Shown here one piece after another: positions 44,301 through 55,574 of a stretch of DNA of 64,000 nt; position 1 is the stretch's first letter, and every line of letters starts with the position of its first letter. The notes below the pieces were generated by a model. That model did no database searches, was not told the origin of the DNA, and saw only the letters and a list, made by a program, of their open reading frames with translations. Origin of the DNA: Massariosphaeria phaeospora (lineage: Eukaryota > Ascomycota > Dothideomycetes > Pleosporales); the NCBI GenBank assembly GCA_011032825.1, contig JAADJZ010000002.1, positions 1,674,001 through 1,738,000 on the forward strand. The letters run 5' to 3'. Both the position numbers and the translations under genes were made by a program.

Positions 44301-46234
44301 ATGGCGACTGCAGACAGAGCGAAACACACTGGACATCCGATGGCGCGCTCCCCCGAGCGGCGAGAGCCTACGACCGCCAGCTCGGTAGACGAGCAGCAAG
44401 CGGCACCTGGGCATGCAGCTCCATCACCCTCGCCAGCCCGCAGCGATAGGAGCAGTGACAGCGAAGGCAAGCCAGTCCGAGACAAACTGAAAGAGACCAG
44501 GATAGACGCCAAGGCTTCAGACCGAGTACCGAGCTCCGACTTAGCAATGAGCGATGCACCCAACGGCACCGTGCCGGACACAAGCCAGCCAGCTGAACAC
44601 AGCACTTCAGAATCAGACAGCGACCGGGGTCGCTTACGGCGCAAACGGAGCCGTGAAGATTTCGAAGACGACCAAGACCAGAGCCAGCCGAAGAAGAAGG
44701 AGCAGCATGCTCGCAAGAAGTCGAGGGATATCACCAGTCCAAAGCCCTTCGAGATCCAGAATATGACAAGTTTGCCTAGCACTTCCGTTCCGCGTATCGA
44801 AGAGAAAGACGGGGATGAGTCCATGGTTCCTACCGAAGATTCGGTTCAACAACACACCTCTGTGGACAAGGAACAGACCTCCCCAGAAGCCACTGAACAG
44901 GACACTCAACCTGTGACTAGCCCGAAAAACAAGCGCACTTTATCTCAAGTTGAGGGTGGGTTAAAGGGGCCCAATGCAGAGGTTTCCGCTCCAGCGCTGA
45001 AGACACAGATGGAGCGCGATCCGAAGCGACAGCGAGAGAAGAGCGAGCCACAGCTGGCCGCAGAAGTCACTGAGAACCAGGCAAAAGTGGGTATTCAGCA
45101 AAATCCCCAGTATCAGTGCTAAAACTATGTCAGGTTCCTACAAACAGTGGCTTCTCGAACACTTCCTCAGCGTCCCCCTTCGGCACCTTCTCCCCCAAAC
45201 CTCAAGAGCCAAAAGCTAGTGAGAAATCTGCAGAGGAAGTCCTAAAGTCGACAGACGACAAGTTCAAATCGTCTGGTTTCAGTACTTTCTCGAGTTCAGC
45301 AGCATCTCCCTTCGGCGGGGTGGCCAGTTCCGGTTCAAAGTCTCCTTTCGGTGCAGCAGCAGGAACTACCAAAGTTACGTCCTTTGCGGCAGCTGCAGCG
45401 ACGTCTAATTCGATCGGCAGCGGGTTCGGTACCCTGAGCAACAGTTCAGGTTCATCGGCCTTTGGAAGGACAGCTGCCCCGGTGGGAGGCGGTTCCGTCT
45501 TTGGTAATAGCACACTGGGTAGCAGCACTTTCGGTGGCTTCTCAGGAGCAAAGAGTACATCTTCTTTTGCGAGCCCAGGTATCACTGCCATCACTGGCCT
45601 AAGCCAGAAACCTTCGAAGCCATTTGGAGCTCCAGCAGCAAAGGAGAAAGATGAGGACGAGGATGCCTCAGACGATGAAGGTGGGTCCGAGAACGAGGAT
45701 ACGGACCAGAACGCACCGTCCGAAACGGACAAGGCAATTCAACTCCCAGGTATGTCAATTGCGAATCTTGTAAGACTAACACTAACGTGCTGAAGGCCCA
45801 ATCGAGACAGGCGAGGAGGGTGAGGACACATTTTGGACCGGTCGTGCCAAGTTGTATACCATGATGGGCGAGGGAAGCAGCAAAGCGTGGCAGGAACGCG
45901 GCGCTGGCATCTTTAAACTCAACATCACCCTCGAAGCCCCCCGGAAGGCTAGATTCGTCCTCCGCGCTGATGGCACGCATCGTCTTCTTCTTAACGCGGC
46001 ACTAACGAAACAATTGACTTTTGGAGGCGATTCACAAGGCGCAGAACCGAAGGACGGGAGGCTAGTATTCAACTCGGCTACTGCTAGCGGTGAGCTCGAG
46101 TTGCATCTTCTCAAAGTAAGTTCCACGAACAACGACTTCCCACGTGCAACATACATGCTAACGAGTGCTAGATGCGGACAGAGAAGGCTAGCGAGCTGTG
46201 GAATGAAGTGCAGACGCTCAAACAACTGTTGTAG
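44301..46234 (+). CDS. RanBP1-domain nuclear protein (Yrb2/Hba1-like)
   Basis: Exons 44301..45086, 45134..45749, 45796..46115 and 46172..46234; product 594 residues. The first 260 residues are charged and Ser-rich with basic NLS-like clusters (RLRRKRSRED, PKKKEQHARKK). Exon 2 encodes FG-type repeats: SPFGTF, SPFGGV, SGFGTL, SAFGRT, SVFGNS and STFGGF. The Ran-binding domain starts GEEGEDTFWTGRAKLYTMMGE and contains WQERGAGIFKLNI and RFVLRADGTHRLLLNA, ending with an LWNEVQTLKQL helix. This FG + RanBD arrangement fits Yrb2 (S. cerevisiae) and Hba1 (S. pombe), cofactors of Crm1-dependent nuclear export; Nup2-like is the alternative. Confidence 0.92.
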
Positions 46235-47064
46235 GCCTGGCCCACCAATGGTTCCTACCATTCGGCGCTCGCGGTTCGGTTGGATTTTCACCAAAGGCAC
46301 AATCCTTGACCATTCTCGGCGCCTTGGATACACGGCGGCCTCATACCACAGCCTCCTTTTAGTACAGAATCTTCTACCGCTTGCTTGCACTACGTGCACA
46401 CACACACATTGAACCATTTCGGCGGCACTCTCTGGCGGCATTCACGAATGAGATGACGAGGCATGATGACAAGGACTCTCTTTACTTCGGACATTCATAC
46501 GGCTGCAGCGCCGGTCGTGCATGGGTAGAATGCGTGGTTGAGAAGACGGGCACAGGAGGGAGGGAACTGTTTGTTTGGCATTGGCTGCTTGTTTGTCGGC
46601 ATTTTTGGAGCGACGCGCGGCTACAGCATACCAGTATCGATTTGAAGGAGATGGTGATAGGTGGACGTAGTTCAAGGCTCTCGAGTCATAGTCATTTCGA
46701 GTACACAGTGGATAGATAAATGAAGTACTTGTCTGTGCGATCTATACTTCACCTTACCCCGAATCACACATTCACGAAATAACCTGGACAGGAGAAATCA
46801 CCCTCGACATAGTTTCACCAGTGACAGTTGTTAGCCCGGGTATGTGTGCTTTTTGACTTGCCTCAGAGGTTTGTTTTAACCAGCCAAGGGCTTTCATTGA
46901 TCATAGACTGCAGAAACACACGTAGCCCAAAGGACTCCGAATGCCTAAACCCATATGCAGAGTTTGAACCGACCATTTCATCCCCAGCCCAGCCACGTCT
47001 CCGGCACGAGTAGCCCATCCATGATAACCTGTCCCGAACGCTTTTTTCACCGACAATCCCAGAC
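46235..47064. other. Convergent intergenic region
   Basis: 830 bases between convergent genes. Should contain two 3' UTRs; a short (CA)n run lies near 46398. No exon supported. Confidence 0.45.
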
Positions 47065-47779
47065 TTAAAACTTGGTGAACTGCTTGACCATCTTTCCAGT
47101 TCGGGGAAGCACACGGAGAACGTTGAATCGGACGGTCTTGGAGAGCGGGCGGCACTGGCCGACGATGACAGTGTCACCGGGGTCGACACGGAAGGCGGGC
47201 GAGACGTGCGCAGCGACGTTCTTGTGGCGCTTCTCGTAACGCGCATACTTGGGGATGAAGTGGAGGTATTCGCGGCGGATGATGAGGGTTCCTGCGAAGT
47301 GAGATTAGCTCAGAGCCATCGAGCCAAGCCTCGTAATCCAATATCGACTCCTTCCACACACACAATTTCACCAATCTCGGATCTAACAGAATGGGATTTC
47401 ACGTACGGTGCATCTTGGTGGAGACAACGGTTCCAGTGAGGATACGTCCTCGGATCGAGACGGTACCGGTGAAGGGGCACTTCTTGTCAATGTACGAGCC
47501 CTCGATGGCCGTCTTGGGCGTGCGGAAGCCCAGACCGACGTCCTTGTACCATCGCTTGCTTCGGGTGTTTTTGCGGGGTCCGTTGACCTTGTGGTTGAGG
47601 AAGATATGCGGCTATTCGACATCAATCAGCATCGTGAAAGGGTTTTGCGGGTGTGTCGCTGGGTGGGGAGGCGTGTGTACCTGCTTCTGGAAAGCGCGCT
47701 CCGACTGGACTCTGTTGTGCTAATTAGCGGAGGCTGTGGAGGTGCAATTTGGGGGTTCGTACGTGAGCTCGGTAGCCAT
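47065..47779 (-). CDS. RPS11: 40S ribosomal protein S11 (uS17)
   Basis: Exons on the complement: 47779..47763 (17 nt), 47711..47681 (31 nt), 47611..47407 and 47291..47065; product 159 residues. It starts [16 protein letters not shown] and continues [69 protein letters not shown] and [20 protein letters not shown]. These are uS17 throughout, including the KOW-like rRNA-binding OB fold. The stop follows QFTKF. Intron-rich 5' ends with tiny first exons are common in fungal ribosomal protein genes. A cytosolic small-subunit component, expected to be highly expressed. Confidence 0.96.
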
Positions 47780-48002
47780 GGTTGCGGATTGGGAGTGCTG
47801 TCGTTCTGGGAGGTGGTGTTTAGCGGAGGTCGAAAGTGTGCGTGTCGCTTAATCGGATGCTGGTTTTTCCGCGAGCGGCTTGGCGGCTACGCATCGCAAC
47901 TTTACCAATAACGAGCTAGCGTCATTCGTCCCAACGACTGCGAGCGCTCAATCGACAGGCTGCTGTCTCGTAAAATTGGTCTCTGGACCCTCATAATCCA
48001 CC
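47780..48002. promoter_or_regulatory. Divergent promoter between RPS11 and ketoreductase genes, with two CCAAT boxes
   Basis: 223 bases. CCAAT occurs on the plus strand at about 47905 (TTACCAATA) and on the minus strand near 47975 (AAATTGGTC). CCAAT boxes bind the HAP/NF-Y complex in fungi; use of these two is inferred. Confidence 0.5.
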
Positions 48003-49090
48003 ATGGAAACCGTTACGAAGCTCACAGACTTCTTTGGAGTTCACATCAAAAGCGACTCTGTCATCACACAAGCGCTCGTATACACGCTGCTGTTGGCAGG
48101 CACTGTTTACATCGGCTCAACAGTTTTCAGCACTATCCGAGTCTTGCTCAGCTTGTTCGTTCTACCAGGAAAAGCCGTAAGTAGATAATCTACCAGATAT
48201 TTAGTTGACCCAACCTGACCCATCTTCAGCTCAGCAGCTTCGGCCCTCACGGTTCATGGGCCCTCATAACCGGCGCATCCGACGGCATCGGCAAAGAGTT
48301 TGCCCTTTCCCTCGCCCAAAAAGGCTACAACCTCATCCTTGTGTCGCGCACCGAGTCCAAACTCGCGTCCTTCGCCTCCGACATCTCCGCCAAATATGGC
48401 CCGAAAGTCAACACCAAGACGCTCGCAATGGACTTTGCGCAGAACAAGGACAGCGACTACACGGCGCTCAAGAAGCTTGTCGATGGGCTGGACATCAGCA
48501 TCTTGGTGAACAACGTCGGACTGAGCCATAGCATTCCGGTGCCGTTCGTCGAGACGCCCGCAAAGGAAATGAACGACATTGTCGTGATAAACTGCCTAGG
48601 CACGCTCCGCATCACGCAACTCGTCGCCCCGGGCATGGTTTCCCGCAAGCGCGGCCTCATTCTCACCATGGCCTCCTTCGGTGGCTTCTTCCCAACCCCT
48701 CTGCTCGCTACGTACTCGGGCTCCAAAGCCTTCCTGCAGCAATGGTCCACCGCACTCGGTTCCGAGCTCGAGCCGCACGGTGTACACGTGCAGTGCGTGC
48801 AGTCTCACCTTGTCACGACCGCCATGTCCAAGATAAAGAGGACGTCAGCGTTGGTACCCAATCCAAAGCAGTTTGTGCGGGCTGTGCTGGGCAAGCTAGG
48901 GAGGAGTGGGGGCGCGCAGGGCGTTGCGTTTACAAGTACACCGTATTGGAGTCATGGGCTTATGCATTGGGCTCTGAGCAGGTTCCTCGGAGATCGGTCG
49001 CCTTTGCTTGTCAAGTTCAATAGGGGCATGCATGAGGATATCAGGAAGCGCGCACTGAGGAAGGCGGCTAGGGAGGCGAAGACTCAGTAG
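48003..49090 (+). CDS. IFA38: Very-long-chain 3-oxoacyl-CoA reductase (microsomal)
   Basis: Exons 48003..48176 and 48230..49090; product 344 residues. An N-terminal membrane helix ([19 protein letters not shown]) is followed by the short-chain dehydrogenase fold. NADPH binding shows as [20 protein letters not shown] and the NNVG motif as LVNNVGLSH. The catalytic Ser is in LTMASFGGF and Tyr/Lys in [13 protein letters not shown]. The end has basic residues ([13 protein letters not shown]). This is the second enzyme of the fatty-acid elongation cycle in the ER (yeast Ifa38/KAR), reducing 3-ketoacyl-CoA for very-long-chain fatty acids and sphingolipids. The symbol is by orthology to yeast. Confidence 0.94.
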
Positions 49091-49587
49091 GAGTTGGCTG
49101 TTTGCACACTGTCGCCGGGGACTAGGCCTACTCACTATGAGTGGAGGTAGAAAAGGTCGACAGGCTCAGCTGTATGATGAATGAAAATACGTATATAGGT
49201 ATCAACGCGTCCGACTAAATGTTCAACAACAAGGTTACAATGGCACATGCGGTTCTCCCGGAGGCCACCTCCAATCTCGGAAATACAGTTATCAGCGCAT
49301 CTGCTCATCGTCACAGTGTAATGTGCCACTTTCTCGAATCCTCGACTGTTCCCATCATGGATAGCATTCGTAACATCAGCTTCATCTTGTACTTCGTCGA
49401 CAGCTCACGACGTAGGGAAAATGTAGAATCATCCGGCACACATAAGATGTCCACCTACAGAAGTCGAATTGCGGAAAATATCAAATTGTACTTGCGTTCT
49501 AGCAATAAGTTGCCGAAATAGCATTGGGATTTGGAGACCGTAAACGGTGCCCCATATACGGTGTCCTATCCTTCGCATTGCAAGCCC
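49091..49587. other. Convergent intergenic spacer
   Basis: About 500 bases between two convergent stops; a short 100-codon frame on the plus strand has no domain. Confidence 0.45.
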
Positions 49588-51751
49588 TCAAGTTTCGGAT
49601 TGGTTGTACTTAGCAAAGTGGTAGTACGCGTTCTCTTTAGGAGTGGAGTGTGCTCCACTGGTTGATCTAGAGTTTGAAAGCGAGCTAGCGCCGGACTGGG
49701 TATCCGCGTGGTATGGACGAGTGAGGTTTTGAGTTGACATATAATCATCCTGGCCATCAAGCTGAGGAACAACCTTCCTCGGCGAGACTTCAGCAGAGTC
49801 GAAGTCATCGTCAAAGTTCATGTCCTCATCGTCGTCTTCGAACTTTATTTCCGCATCTTGGCCGTCTGAAACATTGTCTCTGTCAATATCCGCCTCGTCA
49901 TCTTCGCCTTCTTGAGCTATCGTTTGTGCTGTTGGATCCCGATACATATACTTGTCGAAGGGTCTTGGAGGTAGTCCACATTTCACACTCCGGTCCCGGC
50001 AATGGCTACAGTAACGTCCGAGAGCCCTGTTCACACCCTTGAGATGTGGGTGATAAACTAGACACGTAGTACCCCGCTTATGGCAGTTGGGACAAGGTTG
50101 AGGCGCCATAACTCCGTATTTCCCGTGAATTAGTCGCGCGTGGGCGAGTCTAATACGGACGGCCGGTTGGGAATTGCTCCACAAAGTTTCTTCACGATGA
50201 CCAAAGGCCCCAGGTGGAGCATTCGTAGTTTCCGCGACTGCAAAATCTGTTGCAAAATCCTGGTCGGTAGGTGCTGGAGGCAGTACAAGAGGCTCGTTTT
50301 CCAGTAAAGCTTCCAAAACTTTGGCGTGAGCGGATTCTGGGTGTGCAGTCCGGACATGACGTCGGAAGTTGTCTCTTCGTGTGTAGCCTTCAGCAGAACG
50401 ACTAGCAGAACAGTCAGGAATCGGGCAAACAAGTGTGCTAGCTCCATGAGTTCCGCCGGATCTAGCAAATGAAGGGGACTCCGCAACGATTCGCTCTTGC
50501 GTTGGTATACTGATGCGACTACGATTACTTAGGCGAGATTCGTCGAATTCTGGATGAGAAGCACGTAAATGGCGGAGGAAGTTTGCTCGTGCAGAAAAAC
50601 TCTGCGTTCGACGAGAACATGTTACAACCGGACAATATTCCTTTGCAGTGGTGGCTTCTTCTGCTTCGGCGCGAATGGTCTTCCTTGAGGATGTTATGTA
50701 AGAGTTGGCAGGGTGCTTTTCCTTTTGCATCCTCTGTTTCTGGCCACCCGTGATGCATGCGCTGCTTTGAAGGCGGCATTCGCCACAAGATCCTGGTGCC
50801 GCTCGATCCGCATTCAGATCAGGATGGTATATGCGGCAAATATGACCATTGCTGAGGCATCGATCGCAAGGCTTTGGGGCGGGTGCGCCGTAGTCGCCCT
50901 TGATGAGACGAGCGTGGGCAACTTTTGAGCGATAGTCCTTCGTTATTTGATGCCAATTAGCCTTGTAACCATATTGGCCCGGGAGTGCGTTCGAGGATGT
51001 TGCAAGCCCAAAGTCTATGAAGTGCTGTGCAGCTGTGGCACTGGCAGGAAGCGATGATGGTTCCTCTGCTACGTCCTCCGAGACCGAGACATATACAGCC
51101 GCCGATGAGTGGGTTCCATCTCCGTCGTCAGTGTTGACACCTTTGTCGCTAGGGCTGAGCAAGAATTGTGTCTCGGCGGAACCTTCTGATTCTGAGGCGG
51201 AAGACAAGTCTTGGACCTTAGAGCGCTTACGTTTCAACGAGATTGGTTGAGGCTTTCTACGTAGCTTCGGCCCCTCGGGAGTCCCCGGGGGTAACACAGC
51301 ATTGTCCCTCGTATACAAGCGGCTGGACTGAGTATGTTGTCGAGAAAGATTATTGCCATTGATGTCAATTGATGGAGCTGTGTTAGCTGTTCGAGCCGGG
51401 AATACTCCCAGACTTCCACCAATTAGCTCGAAATGGGCGAACAAATGCAGTTTCCCAGCCTTCAAGCAGCTCTCATCGAAGTAAGCACCATGGTTATAGA
51501 GGAAAGGAAGGGCCTTCCCTTCGCAGACGCCATCTTCGAAGTGAAAATGAACGCTCCATTGACTTGGGTCTTTGGATCGAATGCTGTGTGCGAGGTCCTC
51601 AAGGCGCTGTAGTGGTAAGCTTCCAGATGTGGCAATCAACAGATGGACGGCATACCTTATATGTGTGAACAAACTTTGCGGGAACCCAATCACTGATGGA
51701 TTCCGTCTGGAATTCCCGTAGGAGTATAATTGGCGGCATCATACTAGCCAT
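49588..51751 (-). CDS. Zinc-finger protein with two Cys6 modules flanking two C2H2 fingers
   Basis: Exons on the complement: 51751..51656 and 51606..49588; product 704 residues. Residues 1-100 look folded (FHFEDGVCEGKALPFLYNHG); 150-215 are basic then Ser/Asp-rich. Module 1 has Cys at about 279, 282, 289, 306, 309 and 316 (C-x2-C-x6-C-x16-C-x2-C-x6-C). Two C2H2-like fingers follow (CPVVTC...HLRASH and CPIPDC...HVRTAH). Module 2 has Cys at about 537, 540, 547, 565, 568 and 575. The spacing resembles a Zn2Cys6 cluster with an extended central loop. Each module is preceded by the same leader (AHARLIKGDYG / AHARLIHGKYG), so a segment of about 90 residues was duplicated. The C-terminus is acidic then Ser/Thr-rich. 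Probably a nuclear DNA-binding protein; no function known. Confidence 0.82.
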
Positions 51752-52486
51752 TTACAGAGTACGGCATCGGCCCAGCTGGATCAGCATGCTACCAGTCCCA
51801 TTAAACAGGGCGGTTGATGAAAAGACGAATGACCAGATGGGTTGAAGTGGGAACGGTCGCCGGAAGTCGTGGGGATGGATTAGCGCGATGGTCCGTGCAG
51901 CGGATCCACCTGCATCTCCCCTTTCGCCCATTGGACGCACTGAATGATACTCAAACGGCGTGGAAAGCCCGGTGTAGACGGTTGATACAGGAGGGCGTTT
52001 CCCAGTCACATCCATGACATTAGGTTTCGTGATAGATACCAGGTTTGATCCACCTGGGCAGCCAACCTGCGAAAACCACGCTAGCATGTAAGCACGTGCC
52101 CTCGCGTTTCTAAAGCTAGCATAAAAGATCGATCAGTTTTGAAGACAAACTGACAACCTTTTTGAAACTGTCCTAAAACTAGGACCCAGCTTATAATAAG
52201 ACTTTTGTCGGGTCTGATATCTCCGGCGTATCGGCAGTTCTATAGACTAGTGGTAAGCCGAAGTAACGTCCACTAGACATGCTCAACACTCTAATACACA
52301 ATGCAGTTCTACAGAGTTCGTTTTCACGCACACCGCCAGTGGTGCGCCTGACCGCGCGGGGTGCAGCTAGGCACCAGCCAACCGTGGCCGCACCGTGGCC
52401 GCCGTTTACCCCGCTGACGTCGGCTCTCACCTTGCTTCCTCAACCACCATCGCACCACCACACCACTCATTTATTCTCTATATAAC
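51752..52486. promoter_or_regulatory. Divergent intergenic region
   Basis: 735 bases between the zinc-finger gene (minus) and the F-box-like gene (plus). Both promoters expected; TATATAACAT sits immediately before the first splice donor of the plus gene. No specific sites identified. Confidence 0.4.
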
Positions 52487-53472
52487 ATGTAAGCTTTGCG
52501 CTTCAATTTTCACTCGCCAACTGAAGCTCTGCAATTCTGAATTGATGCCCCTGACTAACATCCCCAACAGGGCGCGCGCCCGCCGTGCTGTCGAGGCATC
52601 TGATTGTCAAGCGCGGGGCAAGAAACGGGCTATCGAGAGCGACCAGAGCTCCAACGGTCCCAACAAACACCCAAGAACAGAACGCCCCTTCCGATTCCTA
52701 GAGCTGCCTGGAGGTTAGTTCCCTTGTTATCTTCGAGCTATCGTTAGGATCTGACAGTTTCGCAGAACTCCAGAATCGAATCTACGAGTACGCCGCAGAA
52801 AGGACCCCCTTGTCCTGGCCTGTGATCCGGGACCGCGGAGAACAAAGACGCCGACGATCGAGTACATCCTACAAAACCTCAGTCGCCCTACCCTCCCCCG
52901 TCTTCCCTTTCCTAGGCTTCACTCAGTCCTGTCGCAAGGTTCGGTCCGAGTTTCGCGCATGCTGGATGGACGGCCACAAGATCCCTTTGTGTGCCCTTGA
53001 ATCCTACATGCGTGCATTCTTCCCGCCGCTCTTTAAGATACATAAGAATACCGTCGAATTGAACTTCAACGAAGCCGGGAGGCTGACAATATGGCTTCGC
53101 AAATGCGAGTTCGCAGACCGGAACCTACTCAGGCTCCTCAAATTCAAGGCTCGGTATCCCAACTACACCATCACCTTAGCGCATGGTGTCGATGTTGGCG
53201 ATGACGAAGTTCGCGATCTTAACAAACTCATCAACAACCAGAATCCGAAATGGCTGAAATGGCTCCGAAGTAGTGCCATATCAGCGGTACGCATGGAGCA
53301 AAGGGGATATGGGCAGTCAAGTGGGGATACGTTCCGCGTAGTGCTCAGGGAACCTTCCGCCGAATCTTGGATGAAGAATACCCTAACTGGAGTGGAGCCT
53401 GAAGATTTCCTACCAAGTATTGGCTTGGACAATATAGAGACCCGAAGATTGCGATTTGGGGTTAATTACTAG
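52487..53472 (+). CDS. F-box-like / 2EXR-type fungal protein with possible split start codon
   Basis: Exons proposed: 52487..52488 (the AT of ATG), 52571..52713 and 52766..53472; product 283 residues. The intron 52489..52570 has donor GTAAGC, branch-like CTAAC and acceptor CAACAG, and joining its flanks creates ATG-GCG. Alternatively the gene starts at in-frame ATG 52540 without this intron (MPLTNIPNRARARR). The basic leader is followed by RFLELPGELQNRIYEYAAE, the LP-x-EL-x-NRIYEY motif of fungal F-box-like/2EXR proteins, cut by the second intron. FTQSCRKVRSEFRACW is the matching 'L..C..VR.E' helix. The rest is an unclassified alpha/beta-looking domain. Role unknown. Confidence 0.75.
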
Positions 53473-54623
53473 GCTGATGAGCCGTGGTGGTCAGGAGCGA
53501 ATACTGGCGTTGATTACCACTGGGCGAGCTATTGATCTACTTGCCTCTCAGAATCTGGTTGGAATTTGGTTCTCGATACCACCCCTTGATATTAGGGTAC
53601 ACGAATACCTACGATGAGAAGGGGAGTTCTTTCAAATGGTTTAAGCACAAGGGCAAGACTTCTATCCGACTTGTCCTAATTACATTTCCTTCAGCGCGAG
53701 GCCTAGGCCGTCAGCTACTTTGTGGATATTTGTTTAAGACATTGGTTTGTATGGATATAGTCAACTATCTAGGCTTGATAGTACAAGGACTTGGGGAGTT
53801 TCTATTGGAGTATTTCTGAAGCCTGAAAGTCGGTCGATTCCTGATTTTACCCTAACATGTGTGGCTCATCTGCAGTTTGCACGCTCGTTGTCTGTAAGGA
53901 ATTGATTCGCACACACATTCCTTCCGAGTGTATGACTACCTCAGGTCGATGCTCCTAGCGTACGGCGCTCGGACTTTGCACGTAAGTCGAACATCATCAA
54001 TCCTACCCATTGACTAATACTGCCCAGTCTGGAAACGCATTTCAACACAAGATCCAAGCCTGAAAGCGTGAACAACGAACAACACCTCTAAGATGACTTT
54101 TCGGTGGTCTAACTGAGCATGGTCTTCGCTCAATTCCACCCGTTTCCGCTGCTGGCTCGCCTTATGAAGTAGCTGTAGTCACAGTTTATGACTATTCGTA
54201 CTACTCCACCTATATCCGCTACTGGCTCGCCCCATGGATTAGTTCATGACTATTCGTACTACTCTAACACGATAGACTCACAGTCTGACTGGAGTTCTAT
54301 GACTCTGGTATACAGATCAGTCATTAAGCACTCGCTAAGGAGTCAAAGGTAGGTATAAAGTCGTTTCCTGTAGACGCCTATCTCGTTTTCTTCTTCATCC
54401 ACAACTATCAAGTCCTTCAACTGTCTACACTTCTTTATCTACTTCCATATACAGAGCTACTTATACAACATACCCGAACTTTCGAAGTACACTGTCTGTC
54501 TTAGCATACATCTTGTTGGGAAGCAACAGTACCACGAATACATCGACCAAGCTAGTATATTCCACTGTACTCTCATGGAAGCCACTGATTAATCATGTTT
54601 AGCTACGAAGCCAGCTCGCTACA
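53473..54623. other. Intergenic region of 1.15 kb containing a tandem duplication
   Basis: No supported exon. Contains the two-copy repeat at 54136..54264. The final 250 bases are a pyrimidine-rich leader of the small gene at 54624. Confidence 0.5.
54136..54264 (+). repeat. Two-copy tandem duplication of 59-70 bp
   Basis: Copy 1 is about 54136..54205 and copy 2 about 54206..54264. Shared blocks in order are CCACC, TCCGCT, CTGGCTCGCC, ATG, TAG and ATGACTATTCGTACTACTC. Copy 1 has about 11 extra bases in the middle. It lies about 360 bases upstream of the small gene. Confidence 0.85.
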
Positions 54624-54887
54624 ATGACTTCCCACAATAGCTATGCTGCGAGTCGCGAGGATCCGAGTCAGAACACCAGTGTTCTTGAAGCCGCACGCAC
54701 CGCACCAGCTGATTCTACCATACACAAATATGCTGCTAGCCGCGAGCCGAACGTGGACTCCAACGATCAAATGCGCGATTTTGTGCGTATGAAGCAGGGC
54801 AATGTCGCTGACCCAGAGAACAAGACTGTGCAAGGTGTTGCGGGAGGTTCTGAGAAAGCAGCGTCCGAGACCGGTAAAACTTCGTAA
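54624..54887 (+). CDS. Small hydrophilic protein, hypothetical
   Basis: Single exon, 87 residues, ATG in context ACAATGA. No signal peptide or membrane segment. The sequence is rich in Ser, Ala, Thr, Asp and Asn and repeats YAASRE twice (near residues 7 and 37). RDFVRMKQGNVADPENKTV and a Gly/Ser/Lys-rich end resemble small stress- or sporulation-related fungal proteins, but I cannot assign a family. A long pyrimidine-rich leader (about 54380-54470) precedes it, which supports expression. Confidence 0.65.
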   Translation: MTSHNSYAASREDPSQNTSVLEAARTAPADSTIHKYAASREPNVDSNDQMRDFVRMKQGNVADPENKTVQGVAGGSEKAASETGKTS

Positions 54888-55574
54888 TCTTAGGATCTTA
54901 CCACATACACGGATCCATGTTCTCAGAGTGGATAGGTTTCTGATGACATGGGGAGAGGCTGTTGATGTCAGACTGTAGTTATATTGGTTTCTTCTGTCTT
55001 TCCTTAATGTATATATTCTGACTTCTGGGGTTGGGTTTGGGTTTGGGTTGCACAGCGAGAAGGCTTTGGTACTGGGACTGGTGTGGTTTATCTTTCTTCT
55101 ATTGGAACTTGTATTTGTTTCTCTCTTTACCTATATAGATGCCCTTATAGAAGCTTCGACCAATGGCATATACTCTAGCGGCAAATGATGCTTTTGAGCG
55201 AACAAACTATACGAGGGGTTAGTGAACTTTAAAGGTGCGTGTTGTTCTCTAACATGTCTGAACTTTTTTAGAGAACTGAATGCTTTTATATACGGGAACA
55301 TGCGAGTGGACTGTCTTAGCGTATGCTTTACCCTTTTGGGCCAAGCAAGCGTGAGCGGTTGAAGTCGGCTTATATCATGGCCTAGCTTGCTCAACCAAAC
55401 CAACGCCAGCGACTTTTCTTTCTCCACCTTCACCTACGTCTCTCGACAGTATTTATGATTGTGGCATCGCGTCAAACCACACAGTACTTCATGACTTGAA
55501 GTCTCATCTCGCCCTGGCTCGGGACTATCGGATCTTACGCTGTACTCAACCGTAACCAACCTCACACGACCGCC
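54888..55574. other. Intergenic region
   Basis: About 690 bases; includes three TTTGGG-like units near 55030. No exon supported. Confidence 0.4.

Noticed and set aside
44057..44824. 255-codon minus-strand frame
   Set aside because: Antisense shadow of exon 1 of the RanBP1-domain gene.
55025..55050. TTTGGG-like units resembling an internal telomeric repeat
   Set aside because: Only about three units and not the TTAGGG telomere unit usual in filamentous fungi.
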